Shown here: piece after piece, positions 1-8,294 of the stretch
How positions within the stretch are numbered: the stretch's first letter is position 1
Layout: the number at the start of each line of letters is the position of its first letter
Assembly: GCF_011601275.1 (NCBI RefSeq)
Contig: NZ_JAAOLY010000017.1
Location: forward strand, 88,600-152,599
DNA from: Janthinobacterium lividum
GTDB taxonomy: Bacteria > Pseudomonadota > Gammaproteobacteria > Burkholderiales > Burkholderiaceae_D
Length of the DNA stretch: 64,000 nucleotides
Direction: 5' to 3'
The notes under the pieces: generated by a model
The model's database searches: none
What the model was told of the DNA's origin: nothing
The model's input: only the letters and a program-made list of their open reading frames with translations
Translations under genes and position numbers: made by a program

Positions 1-1
1 A

Positions 2-1504
2 TTCCAGTTCGCCGAAAAGCGCATGCCCACGCTCGACGAGATCAACGCCGCCGCGCCCGACACCCCGGTCTTCATCCTGCACCTGTACGACCGCGCCCTG
101 CTCAACCGCGCGGCCCTGCGCGTGGTCGGCTACGACAAGAACACGCCGAACCCGCCGGGCGGCGAGATCGTGCGCGACGCGTCCGGCAACCCGACCGGCA
201 TGCTGATCGCCCGCCCGAACGCCATGATTTTATACGCGACCCTGGCCAAGGGTCCAACCCTGCCGCGCGAACTGCAGGTGAACTCCACGCGCCAGTTCAT
301 GCGCGAACTCAATCGCCTGGGCCTGACCAGCGCCATCGACGCGGGCGGCGGCTTCCAGAATTATCCGGAAGATTACGCGGTGGTCGACCAACTGGCAAGC
401 GACGGGCAGTTGACCATCCGCATCGCCTACAACCTGTTCACGCAAAACAAGGGCGCAGAACTGCAGGACTTCCAGAAATGGACCGAGATGGTGACGCCGG
501 GCCAGGGCGATGATTACTACCGCCACAATGGCGCCGGCGAGATGCTGGTGTTTTCCGCCGCCGATTTCGAGGATTTCCTCGAACCGCGCCCTGACCTGGC
601 GCCCGGCATGGATGACGAACTGGAAAAGGTCGTGCGCCACCTGGTATCGAAACGCTGGCCTTTCCGTCTGCACGCCACCTACGATGAATCAATCGACCGC
701 ATGCTGACGGTGTTTGAAAAGGTCAACCGCGATATCCCCTTCGATGGCCTGACGTGGATGTTCGACCACTGCGAAACCATCACCCCGCGCAACATCGACA
801 GGGTCAAGGCGCTGGGCGGCGGTATCGCCATCCAGCACCGCATGGCCTTCCAGGGCGAGTACTTTGTCGACCGTTACGGCGCGGAAGCGGCCAAGCTGAC
901 GCCGCCGATTCAGCGCATGCTGCAGTCCGGCGTGCCGGTCGGCGCCGGCACCGACGCCACCCGGGTCGCCAGCTACAACCCGTGGACGGCGCTGTATTGG
1001 CTGGTGTCGGGCCGCACCGTCGGCGGCCTGCGCCTGTACGACGCGGGCAGCCGCTTGTCGCGCGACACGGCGCTGGAACTGTGGACCACCGGCAGCGCCT
1101 GGTTCTCGAGCGAGAAAGATAAAAAGGGGCGCATCCAGGAAGGCATGCTGGCCGACCTGGCCGTGCTGAGCGCGGACTTCTTCAGCATCGACGAAGAAGC
1201 GATCAAGTCGATCGAATCGGTGCTCACCATCGTCGGCGGCAAGATCGTCTACGGCCAGGCGGAATTTACCAAGCTGGCGCCGCCGCCCATCCCGGTACTG
1301 CCGGACTGGTCGCCCGTGAAAAACGTGGCCGGCCATTACCGCGCCGCGCCACCGCAAAAAACGGCCGTGATGCAGCAGCACCAGTGCCAGGGTGCCTGCG
1401 GCGTGCATGCACATGCGCACGATGTGGCGCGCAAGAGCGCCATCCCAGTTGCCAGCCATTCCGGCTTCTGGGGCGCCCTGGGGTGCAGCTGCTTTGCGTT
1501 CTGA
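2..1504 (+). CDS. YtcJ-type amidohydrolase, 5'-truncated by the window edge
   Basis: The frame is open from base 2 and already coding upstream of the first internal ATG at 23, so the N-terminus with the first metal ligands (HxH) lies outside the window. The visible part resembles the YtcJ/NfdA branch of metal-dependent hydrolases: a beta-barrel return at the C-terminus (GKIVYG) and conserved pieces such as FRLHATYDESID, FDHCE, GAGTDATR and EGMLADLAVLS, where the His and Asp residues would be metal ligands. The substrate cannot be told; relatives hydrolyse N-formyl or N-acyl compounds. The last ~45 residues are rich in His and Cys and end in GALGCSCFAF, which may be a family tail. A porin gene follows within 5 bases, suggesting co-transcription and uptake of a shared substrate. 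Confidence 0.85.
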   Translation, partial: FQFAEKRMPTLDEINAAAPDTPVFILHLYDRALLNRAALRVVGYDKNTPNPPGGEIVRDASGNPTGMLIARPNAMILYATLAKGPTLPRELQVNSTRQFMRELNRLGLTSAIDAGGGFQNYPEDYAVVDQLASDGQLTIRIAYNLFTQNKGAELQDFQKWTEMVTPGQGDDYYRHNGAGEMLVFSAADFEDFLEPRPDLAPGMDDELEKVVRHLVSKRWPFRLHATYDESIDRMLTVFEKVNRDIPFDGLTWMFDHCETITPRNIDRVKALGGGIAIQHRMAFQGEYFVDRYGAEAAKLTPPIQRMLQSGVPVGAGTDATRVASYNPWTALYWLVSGRTVGGLRLYDAGSRLSRDTALELWTTGSAWFSSEKDKKGRIQEGMLADLAVLSADFFSIDEEAIKSIESVLTIVGGKIVYGQAEFTKLAPPPIPVLPDWSPVKNVAGHYRAAPPQKTAVMQQHQCQGACGVHAHAHDVARKSAIPVASHSGFWGALGCSCFAF

Positions 1505-1508
1505 TGCC

Positions 1509-2603
1509 ATGCTGAGGCGCGCGTTGTCATGCGCTGCCGGTGCCCTGGCACTGGCAGCGGGCCTGCCCGCCGCTGCACAGCAGAATGTGCAGCTGTATGG
1601 GCGCCTGAACGTCGGCATCGAGGCGCTGCACTCGTCCGGCAGCGGCGACAGCGTGCAGCGCCTGTCCAACAACCGCTCGGTGCTCGGCTTTCGCGGCAGC
1701 GAAAACCTGGGCGGCGGCTGGCAAGCGCTGTTCCAAGTCGAAGGCACACTGTCGCCGGACACCGGTGCGGGCAGCCTGGCCGCGCGCGACACGCGCGTCG
1801 GCGTCCAGGGTCCGTGGGGTACGCTGTTTGGCGGCAACTGGACCCTGCCCTACAACAGCGCCACCTCCGCGCTCGACCCGTTCTACCCCACCACGGCCGG
1901 CTACATGAGCCTGATGGGCAACGGTGCGGGCGCCACCGAAAACAATACCAGCAACGCGTACTCGTTCGACCGGCGCCAGCAGAACAGCGTGCATTACTGG
2001 ACGCCCGAATGGGCCGGCTGGTCGCTGCGCGTGGCGCGCGGCATGGGGGAAGAACGGCCGCTCAATGGCGCGCGTCCCGCATTGACGTCGGCCGCGCTGA
2101 TGTACGACAGCGGCGCGCTGTACGCTACCCTGGCGCATGAAGACCACCACGACTATCAGGGGCGGGGACTCAGCGACCGTGGCAGCAAGCTGGCACTGGC
2201 CTGGCGTGTCGATGCCGCCACGCAGCTGGCGGCGGCGGTGGAAAGCCTGCGCTATGAAACGGCCAGCGGCGAGCTGCGCCGACGCTCGGTGTATGTCTCG
2301 GCCACGCGCCAGTTCGGCCGCCATGGCCTGCGCATCGGCCTGGCCCACGCGCAAAGCGCCACCGGCAGCGCCGTGGAAACCATCGGCACCGTGCGCGCGG
2401 GACCAGGCACCGGCGCCACCCACGCCACCGTCGGTTACGACTACCAGCTGTCGAAGCGCAGCAGCCTGTATGCCTATTACACGCGCCTGAACAATGGCCG
2501 CAATGGCATTGCCGACTTTGCCATCAACAGCCTGGGACGCGAAGGGGGAACGGCAGGGGCCACGCTGTCCGGCGTGGTGCTGGGAATACGGCACAATTTC
2601 TGA
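1509..2603 (+). CDS. Gram-negative porin (betaproteobacterial OmpC-like type)
   Basis: This 364-residue outer-membrane channel begins with a clear signal peptide (MLRRALSCAAGALALAAG, likely cleaved near AAAQ). A mature start NVQLYGRLNVGIEAL follows, typical of trimeric betaproteobacterial porins. Other family marks are SVLGFRGSENLGGGWQALFQVE near the N-terminus and a C-terminal phenylalanine (GIRHNF), the signal for outer-membrane insertion. The frame is open back to 1392, but only the ATG at 1509 places the signal peptide at the N-terminus. It starts 5 bases after the amidohydrolase stop, without an obvious Shine-Dalgarno sequence, so translation may be coupled. Role: passive entry of small solutes; specificity is unknown. 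Confidence 0.9.
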   Translation: MLRRALSCAAGALALAAGLPAAAQQNVQLYGRLNVGIEALHSSGSGDSVQRLSNNRSVLGFRGSENLGGGWQALFQVEGTLSPDTGAGSLAARDTRVGVQGPWGTLFGGNWTLPYNSATSALDPFYPTTAGYMSLMGNGAGATENNTSNAYSFDRRQQNSVHYWTPEWAGWSLRVARGMGEERPLNGARPALTSAALMYDSGALYATLAHEDHHDYQGRGLSDRGSKLALAWRVDAATQLAAAVESLRYETASGELRRRSVYVSATRQFGRHGLRIGLAHAQSATGSAVETIGTVRAGPGTGATHATVGYDYQLSKRSSLYAYYTRLNNGRNGIADFAINSLGREGGTAGATLSGVVLGIRHNF

Positions 2604-2615
2604 GCCGGCAGTTTT

Positions 2616-2676
2616 CGTGGACAGCCCTGCGCACGGCGAGTACAGTCTGTGCTCAGCCAGCAGGGCATAATCCACG
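2616..2676. repeat. Imperfect long inverted repeat downstream of porin
   Basis: Arms at 2616-2630 and 2660-2676 pair as CGTGGA..GCCCTGC against GCAGGGC....TCCACG, with a 29-base loop. The right arm (GCAGGGCATAATCCACGG) resembles the tail of the 35-bp palindromic repeats found elsewhere in this window, so this could be a decayed member. It could form a hairpin after the porin gene, but no T-run follows. Confidence 0.4.
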
Positions 2677-2699
2677 GACAAGCAGCATGACATTGCACC

Positions 2700-3527
2700 A
2701 TGAAACGAACCTCATTGCCGGCGCGTAGCGATTGGGTCAGGTGCGCCGAACCGGTACAGGGCGTCGAACGCATCGAAGCCTGGTTCCAGGGCAAAGCCTA
2801 TGCCATGCACCGGCACGACACCTACGCCATCGGTCGCACGCTGGCGGGCGTGCAGCGTTTCAGCTACCGCCGCGGGCAGCGCAACAGCCTGCCCGGCAAT
2901 ACCATGATCCTGCATCCCGACGAGGCGCACGATGGCCAGGCCGGTACCGACGCGGGCTTCCATTACCGCATGCTGTATATCGAACCGGCGCTGTTCCAGG
3001 ACGTGCTGGGTGGACGCGCGCTGCCCTTCATTGAAGGCGGCGTGTCGGCCGATCCCCGGCTGGCGGCCGCCACCTCCGCCCTGCTGCCGCACGACGGCCA
3101 CCCGCTCGAAGCGCTGGAACAGAGCGAGGCGCTGGCCGAACTGGCGCATGCGCTGGCGGCGGTGGCCGGCACACCGGTGCAGCGTCCCAAAGGCGACTTC
3201 CTGGCCGCGCGGCGCGCGCGCGAGTACTTGCAGGCGCATTGCACGCACGCCGTCACCCTGGCGGAACTTGAAGCGGCAACGGGACGCGACCGCTGGAGCC
3301 TGTCGCACGACTTTCGCGTCTTCTACGGCACCAGCCCATACCGCTATCTGACGATGCGGCGCCTGGAGATGGTGCGGCGCCTGCTGCTGGCAGGCAGCAC
3401 GCTCGCAGCGGCCGCCATGGCCGCCGGCTTTGCCGACCAGAGCCACATGACGCGGCATTTCCTGAAAACCCATGGGATGACGCCTGGCCGCTGGCTGCGC
3501 TACGCTGGCGGCACCGGCAAGGGCTGA
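2700..3527 (+). CDS. AraC family transcriptional regulator
   Basis: The 275-residue protein has the standard two-part AraC layout. An N-terminal cupin-like sensing half carries an HRHDTYAIG motif near residue 37. A C-terminal double helix-turn-helix domain covers about residues 165-270. Family marks are LSHDFRVFYGTSPYRYLTMRRLE and AAMAAGFADQSHMTRHFLKTHGMTPGRW. The gene follows the porin in the same direction after a ~95-base gap, and a cupin protein gene follows it. The inducer is unknown; porin/amidohydrolase and cupin genes are the nearest possible targets. The start at 2700 is taken as the first ATG giving a full cupin half; no strong ribosome binding site is visible. Confidence 0.87.
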   Translation: MKRTSLPARSDWVRCAEPVQGVERIEAWFQGKAYAMHRHDTYAIGRTLAGVQRFSYRRGQRNSLPGNTMILHPDEAHDGQAGTDAGFHYRMLYIEPALFQDVLGGRALPFIEGGVSADPRLAAATSALLPHDGHPLEALEQSEALAELAHALAAVAGTPVQRPKGDFLAARRAREYLQAHCTHAVTLAELEAATGRDRWSLSHDFRVFYGTSPYRYLTMRRLEMVRRLLLAGSTLAAAAMAAGFADQSHMTRHFLKTHGMTPGRWLRYAGGTGKG

Positions 3528-3604
3528 AAACACCCACGATCGTTCAATACGGCCGGCAAGCACCTGCGTATTCTGGCGGCATCGCCACTTGAACGGAGCA
3601 CAGC

Positions 3605-4039
3605 ATGTCCACCACTACCACCACTACCACCATTGCCGCCACCACCACGCGCGGCCAGGGCCAGTCCATCGACCTGGCGGGCAAGATCGCCCTGATCGAA
3701 GGGCACTGGCAGCCGCGCGTCATCGCCGAAATGAATGACTACCAATTCAAGGTCGTCAAGGTATTCGGGGAATTCGAGTGGCACCGGCACGCCGATACGG
3801 ATGAAACCTTCATCGTGCTGGAAGGCGAATTGCGCATCGCCCTGCGCGGCCCTGGCTATGCGCAAGGACACGCCATCGTGCTGACTACCGGCCAGATGGC
3901 CGTGGTACCCGAGGGCGTGGAACACAAGCCGTGCGCCCTTGCCGAAACCAGGCTGCTGCTGATCGAGCCGCGCGGCGTGGTCAACACGGGCGACGGCGAT
4001 GCGGGCGGGCGCACGGTGGAGAACGATCAGTGGATCTGA
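3605..4039 (+). CDS. Small cupin-domain protein
   Basis: A 144-residue single-domain cupin. Motif 1 is seen as EWHRHADTDETFIVLEGELRI (about residues 58-78) and motif 2 as GQMAVVPEGVEHKPCA (about 98-113), giving the usual His/His/Glu/His metal-binding set. The N-terminus is a run of Thr and Ala codons (MSTTTTTTTIAATTT), a low-complexity stretch made by repeated ACC/ACT triplets. Proteins of this type are often annotated as mannose-6-phosphate isomerase-like or simply cupin; no reaction can be assigned. It lies 77 bases after the AraC gene, in the same direction, so it may be its target. Confidence 0.8.
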   Translation: MSTTTTTTTIAATTTRGQGQSIDLAGKIALIEGHWQPRVIAEMNDYQFKVVKVFGEFEWHRHADTDETFIVLEGELRIALRGPGYAQGHAIVLTTGQMAVVPEGVEHKPCALAETRLLLIEPRGVVNTGDGDAGGRTVENDQWI

Positions 4040-4062
4040 CGCCGGAAGCGTGACAAAAACAA

Positions 4063-4096
4063 AAAACCCGCCGACTTTTGCAAGTCATGCGGGTTT
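4063..4096 (-). terminator. Intrinsic terminator after tRNA-Thr (bidirectional)
   Basis: A strong hairpin pairs AAAACCCGC (4063-4071) with GCGGGTTTT (4088-4096) and extends inward through GACTT/AAGTC. Read on the minus strand it is followed by a long T-rich tract, so it best serves the leftward tRNA transcript. Read rightward it could also end the cupin gene, although the T-run is shorter. Confidence 0.8.
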
Positions 4097-4108
4097 TCTG
4101 ATGAAACT

Positions 4109-4184
4109 TGGTGCCGTTGGCCGGAATCGAACTGGCGACCTTCACATTACGAATGTGCTGCTCTACCAACTGAGCTACAACGGC
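4109..4184 (-). tRNA. tRNA-Thr (anticodon CGT)
   Basis: On the minus strand the 76 bases fold as a standard cloverleaf. The acceptor GCCGTTG pairs with CAACGGC, the D arm is GCTCAGTTGGTAGAGC, the anticodon loop is TTCGTAA (anticodon CGT), and the T loop contains GTTCGATTC. The CCA end is encoded. The anticodon arm, including its odd first pair, has the same layout as Escherichia coli tRNA-Thr(CGT). It is transcribed leftward into the hairpin at 4063-4096. Confidence 0.95.
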
Positions 4185-4253
4185 GAAGACCCACATTCTA
4201 CAAACAATGCACAAAATTTGCTAGTGTCAACGCGAACTTTTTTGCATTTTTTT

Positions 4254-4275
4254 AGCGGCCCGGCTGCGGGCCGCT
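4254..4275. other. GC-rich hairpin in the fbp 3' region
   Basis: A perfect 9-bp stem AGCGGCCCG/CGGGCCGCT with loop GCTG lies 25 bases beyond the fbp stop. The poly-T tract sits on its plus-strand 5' side, so for the leftward fbp transcript the hairpin is followed by A residues rather than U. It is therefore not a canonical terminator and may act as a 3' stabiliser. Confidence 0.45.
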
Positions 4276-4299
4276 GAAAATCGTGGAAAAGTGCTGCTT

Positions 4300-5301
4300 T
4301 TACTCAGCGTGATACGCGGTGACGCGGGCCACTTCATCTTTCGAGCCGAGGAACACAGGCACGCGCTGGTGCAGCTTGTGCGGGGCGATATCCATGATGC
4401 GCTGCTGGCCATCGGTGGCGGCGCCGCCCGCTTGCTCGACGATGAAGGCCATCGGGTTCGCTTCGTACATCAGACGCAGCTTGCCCGGCATCGAGGTGTC
4501 GCGCAGGTCGGCCGGGTACATGAAGATGCCGCCGCGGTTCAGGATGCGGTGCACGTCGGCCACCATCGAGGCGATCCAGCGCATGTTGAAATTGGTGCCG
4601 CGCGGGCCCGTGTCGCCGGCCAGCAGTTCGTCGACATAGCGCTTCACGGGCGGATGCCAGTGGCGCGCGTTCGACATATTGATGGCGAATTCCTTCGTCG
4701 TCGGCGGAATCTGCATATTGCTTTGCGTGAGGACCCACGAACCCATCTCGCGGTCCAGGGTGAAGCAGTTCACGCCATTGCCGAAGGTCAGCACCAGCAT
4801 GGTTTGCGGACCGTACACGGCATAGCCGGCCGCTACTTGCTTGCTGCCCGCCTGCATGAAATCCTGTTCCGTCGGCTGACCCATGCCGTCCGGTGCCTTC
4901 AGCACGGAGAAGATGGTGCCGATGGAGACGTTGACGTCGATGTTCGACGAGCCATCGAGTGGATCGAACAGCAGCATGTATTCGCCCTTCGGATAGCGGT
5001 TCGGGATCGGGTGGATCGATTCCATCTCTTCCGACGCCATGGCCGCCAGATGGCCGCCCCATTCGTTCGCTTCCAGCAGGATCTCGTTGGAGATGATGTC
5101 GAGTTTTTTCTGTACTTCGCCCTGCACGTTTTCCGTGTCGGCCGTGCCCAGCACTTCACCAAGGGCGCCCTTGCCGACGGCGTGGCTGATGGTCTTGCAG
5201 GCGCGCGCGACGACTTCGATCAGCAGGCGCAGTTCGGCCGGAATGCTGTTGTTCGAGCGCTGCTCTTCAACCAGGTATTGCGTAAGACTGATGCGTTTCA
5301 T
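4300..5301 (-). CDS. fbp: Fructose-1,6-bisphosphatase class 1
   Basis: This 333-residue enzyme hydrolyses fructose 1,6-bisphosphate to fructose 6-phosphate, the committed step of gluconeogenesis, in the cytoplasm. The class I signature is intact: metal-binding Glu pair at 91-92 (SEEME), [15 protein letters not shown] at 111-124, and [12 protein letters not shown] with [13 protein letters not shown] toward the C-terminus. Length is normal for the family. It lies downstream of pepN in the same direction, with a pair of palindromic repeats in the 141-base gap. The methylglyoxal synthase gene at 10.2-10.6 kb is another three-carbon metabolism gene nearby. Confidence 0.97.
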   Translation of the reverse strand: MKRISLTQYLVEEQRSNNSIPAELRLLIEVVARACKTISHAVGKGALGEVLGTADTENVQGEVQKKLDIISNEILLEANEWGGHLAAMASEEMESIHPIPNRYPKGEYMLLFDPLDGSSNIDVNVSIGTIFSVLKAPDGMGQPTEQDFMQAGSKQVAAGYAVYGPQTMLVLTFGNGVNCFTLDREMGSWVLTQSNMQIPPTTKEFAINMSNARHWHPPVKRYVDELLAGDTGPRGTNFNMRWIASMVADVHRILNRGGIFMYPADLRDTSMPGKLRLMYEANPMAFIVEQAGGAATDGQQRIMDIAPHKLHQRVPVFLGSKDEVARVTAYHAE

Positions 5302-5342
5302 GAAACCCCTTAGTTAGTTTTAAATATGTCTCGTTCGGTGCC

Positions 5343-5379
5343 TGTCGGCTTACGCGCCTATGGCGCTAAGCCGACCTAC
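5343..5379 (-). repeat. 35-bp palindromic (REP-like) element, copy 1
   Basis: Read on the minus strand it begins GTAGGTCGGCTTAGCGCC and ends GGCGCGTAAGCCGACA, an inverted repeat with a 3-4 base loop. The same element recurs at 5403, 11594 and 16410. Copies 1 and 2 face each other across 23 bases, like the paired REP arrangements of enterobacteria and pseudomonads. They sit between pepN and fbp. Confidence 0.8.
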
Positions 5380-5402
5380 AAATAATGAATCCCGTTGCAT
5401 AC

Positions 5403-5437
5403 GTAGGTCGGATTAGCCCGCAGGGCGTAATCCGACA
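5403..5437 (+). repeat. 35-bp palindromic (REP-like) element, copy 2
   Basis: It begins GTAGGTCGGATTAGCCCG and ends GGGCGTAATCCGACA, the same repeat as copy 1 in opposite orientation. Base changes in one arm are matched in the other (GGATTA with TAATCC here, GGCTTA with TAAGCC in copy 1), so pairing is preserved. It ends 6 bases from the pepN stop codon. Confidence 0.82.
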
Positions 5438-5442
5438 TGCAA

Positions 5443-8097
5443 TCAATTGGCCAGCGCCTTGCTGACCACTTCCATCACGTCATTCGACAAGCTGGCCTGG
5501 CCGGCGACTTTTTCCAGCGCGTCGCGCATGGGGCTTTGCAGCGCGGGCACGTAACGGCGCCAGCGGTCCATCGAGCGCGCCAGGCGCGCCGCCACTTGCG
5601 GATTCAGGGCGTCGAGGGCGATGACCTGCTCGGCCCAAAAGGCGTAGCCGCTGCCGTCTTGCGCGTGGAATTGCGATGGATTGCCGTTGGTGAAATTGAA
5701 GATCAGGCTGCGCGCGCGGTTCGGATTTTTCAAGGTGAAGGCCGGATGCGTCATCAGCTGGCGCACGGCTTGCATGTCGGTCGTCGGCGCGGCCGCCTGC
5801 ATGGCGAACCACTTGTCGATCACCAGCGCTTCGTTCTCGAAGTCGGTATAGAAACTGGTCAGGGCCGCCTGCGCATGCGGCTGCGAACCGGAATGAATCA
5901 GCGCCGCCAGCGCCGCGGCGCGGTCCGTCATGTTGCCGGCATTGTCGAACTGCAGCCGCGCCAGGTCCAGCTCTTGCGCGCCCGGGGCGATCAGCAGATA
6001 GGCCAGGGCCAGGTTTTTCAGCGCGCGCTTGCCGGCAGACAGGGCGTCCGGGCTGTATTCGCCCGGTGTCTGGTTGGCGTGGTATTGCGCCAGCAGTTCC
6101 GGCTTCAGGGCTGCGGCAATCGTGCGACGCATGAACTGGCGTGCCGCATGGATCGCTTGCGGGTCGACTTGCGCCATGCGCTCGGCGATGATGGTTTCCG
6201 ACGGCAGGATCAGGGCCAGCTCGCGGAAGGCAGGATCGAGCGTTTCATCGGCCAGCAAGGCGCGCTGCGCTGCGATGAAGGTGTCGTCCAGCGCCAGGGT
6301 CTCGCCGGCGGCGACGGCGGCAGTCAGTTTCAGCAAACGTTCCATGGCCAGGCGCTGGCCCGCTTCCCAGCGGTTGACGGGATCGCTGTCGTGACGGAAC
6401 AGGTGCAGCAACTCGGCGTCGGTATAGCCGTATTCCAGCACCACGGGCGCGGAAAAGTCGCGCAGCAGCGACGGCACGGGCAGTTCGGCCACCTCGGTGA
6501 AGCGGAAGGTTTGCGACGCCTGCGTCAATTCCAGCACGACGCTGGTGGCGCCATCAGCTGCCACGCCATCGACGTACAGCGGCAGGTCGCGGCCATCGCC
6601 CCCCAGCAAGCCGACGGTGACGGGAATGTGGAACGGCAGTTTTTTCGCCTGCCCTGGCGTGGCGGGGCAGCTTTGCGCCAGGGTCAGCTCGAACGTCCGG
6701 CTGGCCGCATCGTAGCGCGTGGAGGCTTTTACTATCGGCGTGCCGGCCTGGCTGTACCAGCGCTCGAATTGCGTGAAATCGCGGCCATTCGCGTCCGCCA
6801 TGGCGGCGCGGAAGTCGTCGCACTGCACGGCCTGGCCATCGTGGCGTTCAAAATACAGGTCCATGCCCTTGCGGAAGCCGTCGCGGCCAACGAGGGTCTG
6901 GTACATGCGCACCACTTCGGCGCCCTTCTCGTAGATCGTGACCGTATAAAAGTTGTTGATCTCGACAAAGGAGTCGGGACGCACGGGATGCGCCATCGGG
7001 CCCGCATCTTCGGGGAATTGCGCCTGGCGCAGGGTGCGCACCTGGTCGATGCGCGTGACGGCGCGGCCCGTGTCCGTGCCGATCATGTCGGCCGAGAATT
7101 CCTGGTCGCGGAAGACCGTCAAGCCTTCTTTCAGCGACAGCTGGAACCAGTCGCGGCACGTCACGCGGTTGCCGGTCCAGTTATGGAAGTACTCATGGCC
7201 CACCACCGCTTCGATGCCCGCGTAATCGACGTCGGTCGCCACGCGCGAATTGGCCAGCACGTACTTGGTATTGAAGATGTTCAAGCCCTTGTTTTCCATG
7301 GCGCCCATGTTGAAGTCGCCCACGGCGACGATCATGAAGCGGTCCAGGTCCAGTTCCAGGCCGAAGCGCTCCTCGTCCCAGCGGATCGAGTTTTTCAGCG
7401 ACTGCATGGCGTAGTCGGTTTTATCGAGGTTGCCGTCTTCCACCCACACCTGCAGCAGCACTTCGCGGCCAGACTTCAATGTGTAGCGCTCTTCCTGGCA
7501 CACCAGGCGCGCGGCCACCAGCGCGAACAGGTAGGATGGCTTCTTGAACGGATCCTCCCACTTGGCGTAATGGCGGCCGTCACCCAAGTCGCCCTCTTCG
7601 ATCAGGTTGCCGTTCGATAGCAGCACCGGATATTGTTCCTTGTCGGCGCGCAGCATGACCGTGTACTTGGCCATCACGTCCGGGCGGTCCGGGAAGAAGG
7701 TGATGCGGCGGAAGCCTTCCGCTTCGCACTGCGTGAAGAAATTATGGTTCGACACGTACAGACCCGACAGCGACGTATTGTCCTGCGGCGCCAGCACGGT
7801 CTCGATATCGAGCAGCACTTCGTCCGGCGCCTTGGGGATGGTCAGCATGCCAGCCGTCAGTTTGTACTGCGACGGCTTCAACACTTTGCCATTCAGGCGC
7901 ACCATCACCAGTTCGATGTGTTCGCCGTGCAATTCGATGCTGCGGCTGGTGCTGGCCGGGTTGTGGCGCATCTGGATCCGGCTCGCCACCACTGTGCGGG
8001 CGGGATCAAGATCGAAACCAAGTTCGACGCTGTCGACCAGGAAGCTGGGCGGCGTGTAATCTTTGCGGTAAATCGTCTGAGGGCTGTCTGTGCGCAT
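5443..8097 (-). CDS. pepN: Aminopeptidase N (M1 family)
   Basis: An 884-residue cytoplasmic zinc exopeptidase that removes N-terminal residues from peptides during late protein turnover. It is full length for the PepN type. GAMEN, the substrate-anchoring motif, is at 265-269. The zinc motif HEYFHNWTGNRV begins at 301, giving ligands His301, His305 and Glu324 and catalytic Glu302. The C-terminal helical domain is complete. A long open frame on the opposite strand (5437-7620) is a GC-rich shadow. The gene is monocistronic or leads into fbp; paired repeats follow the stop at once. Confidence 0.97.
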   Translation of the reverse strand: MRTDSPQTIYRKDYTPPSFLVDSVELGFDLDPARTVVASRIQMRHNPASTSRSIELHGEHIELVMVRLNGKVLKPSQYKLTAGMLTIPKAPDEVLLDIETVLAPQDNTSLSGLYVSNHNFFTQCEAEGFRRITFFPDRPDVMAKYTVMLRADKEQYPVLLSNGNLIEEGDLGDGRHYAKWEDPFKKPSYLFALVAARLVCQEERYTLKSGREVLLQVWVEDGNLDKTDYAMQSLKNSIRWDEERFGLELDLDRFMIVAVGDFNMGAMENKGLNIFNTKYVLANSRVATDVDYAGIEAVVGHEYFHNWTGNRVTCRDWFQLSLKEGLTVFRDQEFSADMIGTDTGRAVTRIDQVRTLRQAQFPEDAGPMAHPVRPDSFVEINNFYTVTIYEKGAEVVRMYQTLVGRDGFRKGMDLYFERHDGQAVQCDDFRAAMADANGRDFTQFERWYSQAGTPIVKASTRYDAASRTFELTLAQSCPATPGQAKKLPFHIPVTVGLLGGDGRDLPLYVDGVAADGATSVVLELTQASQTFRFTEVAELPVPSLLRDFSAPVVLEYGYTDAELLHLFRHDSDPVNRWEAGQRLAMERLLKLTAAVAAGETLALDDTFIAAQRALLADETLDPAFRELALILPSETIIAERMAQVDPQAIHAARQFMRRTIAAALKPELLAQYHANQTPGEYSPDALSAGKRALKNLALAYLLIAPGAQELDLARLQFDNAGNMTDRAAALAALIHSGSQPHAQAALTSFYTDFENEALVIDKWFAMQAAAPTTDMQAVRQLMTHPAFTLKNPNRARSLIFNFTNGNPSQFHAQDGSGYAFWAEQVIALDALNPQVAARLARSMDRWRRYVPALQSPMRDALEKVAGQASLSNDVMEVVSKALAN

Positions 8098-8223
8098 AGG
8101 GATTTGGGTGGGAGCGGAGGCAAAAGCCTATTTTACCAACACCAGCCCCCGATAGTCGCGATTCGGCTCAGGAATGTTGGATTCCCTTACACGCCGACAT
8201 GCTCCGTAACATTCTGTAATAAT

Positions 8224-8254
8224 GAATAGAAACAAATAGAACTATTCTTATAAT
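8224..8254 (+). promoter_or_regulatory. Candidate promoter with inverted-repeat operator for the DUF4136 lipoprotein gene
   Basis: A perfect -10 hexamer TATAAT lies at 8249-8254, about 40 bases before the start codon, in a locally AT-rich stretch. No good -35 is present. An inverted repeat GAATAG (8224-8229) and CTATTC (8242-8247), with a 12-base spacer, occupies that position instead, which would suit an activator. Assigned by eye only. Confidence 0.4.
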
Positions 8255-8294
8255 ACTAAGCGATGAATTGTGTCTACTATCAGGAGGTCATGCA

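Noticed and set aside
4185..4250. tRNA-Thr promoter
   Set aside because: TTGACA and TAGAAT are present on the minus strand, but 24 bases apart, too far for a sigma-70 promoter; no better pair was found.
4254..4275. GC hairpin as fbp terminator
   Set aside because: The T-run is on the wrong side for the leftward transcript, so it was listed as a hairpin only.
5437..7620. 727-codon open frame on the plus strand
   Set aside because: It is fully antisense to pepN, whose motifs are all intact. Its protein is His/Arg/Gln-rich, as expected from a GC-rich shadow frame.
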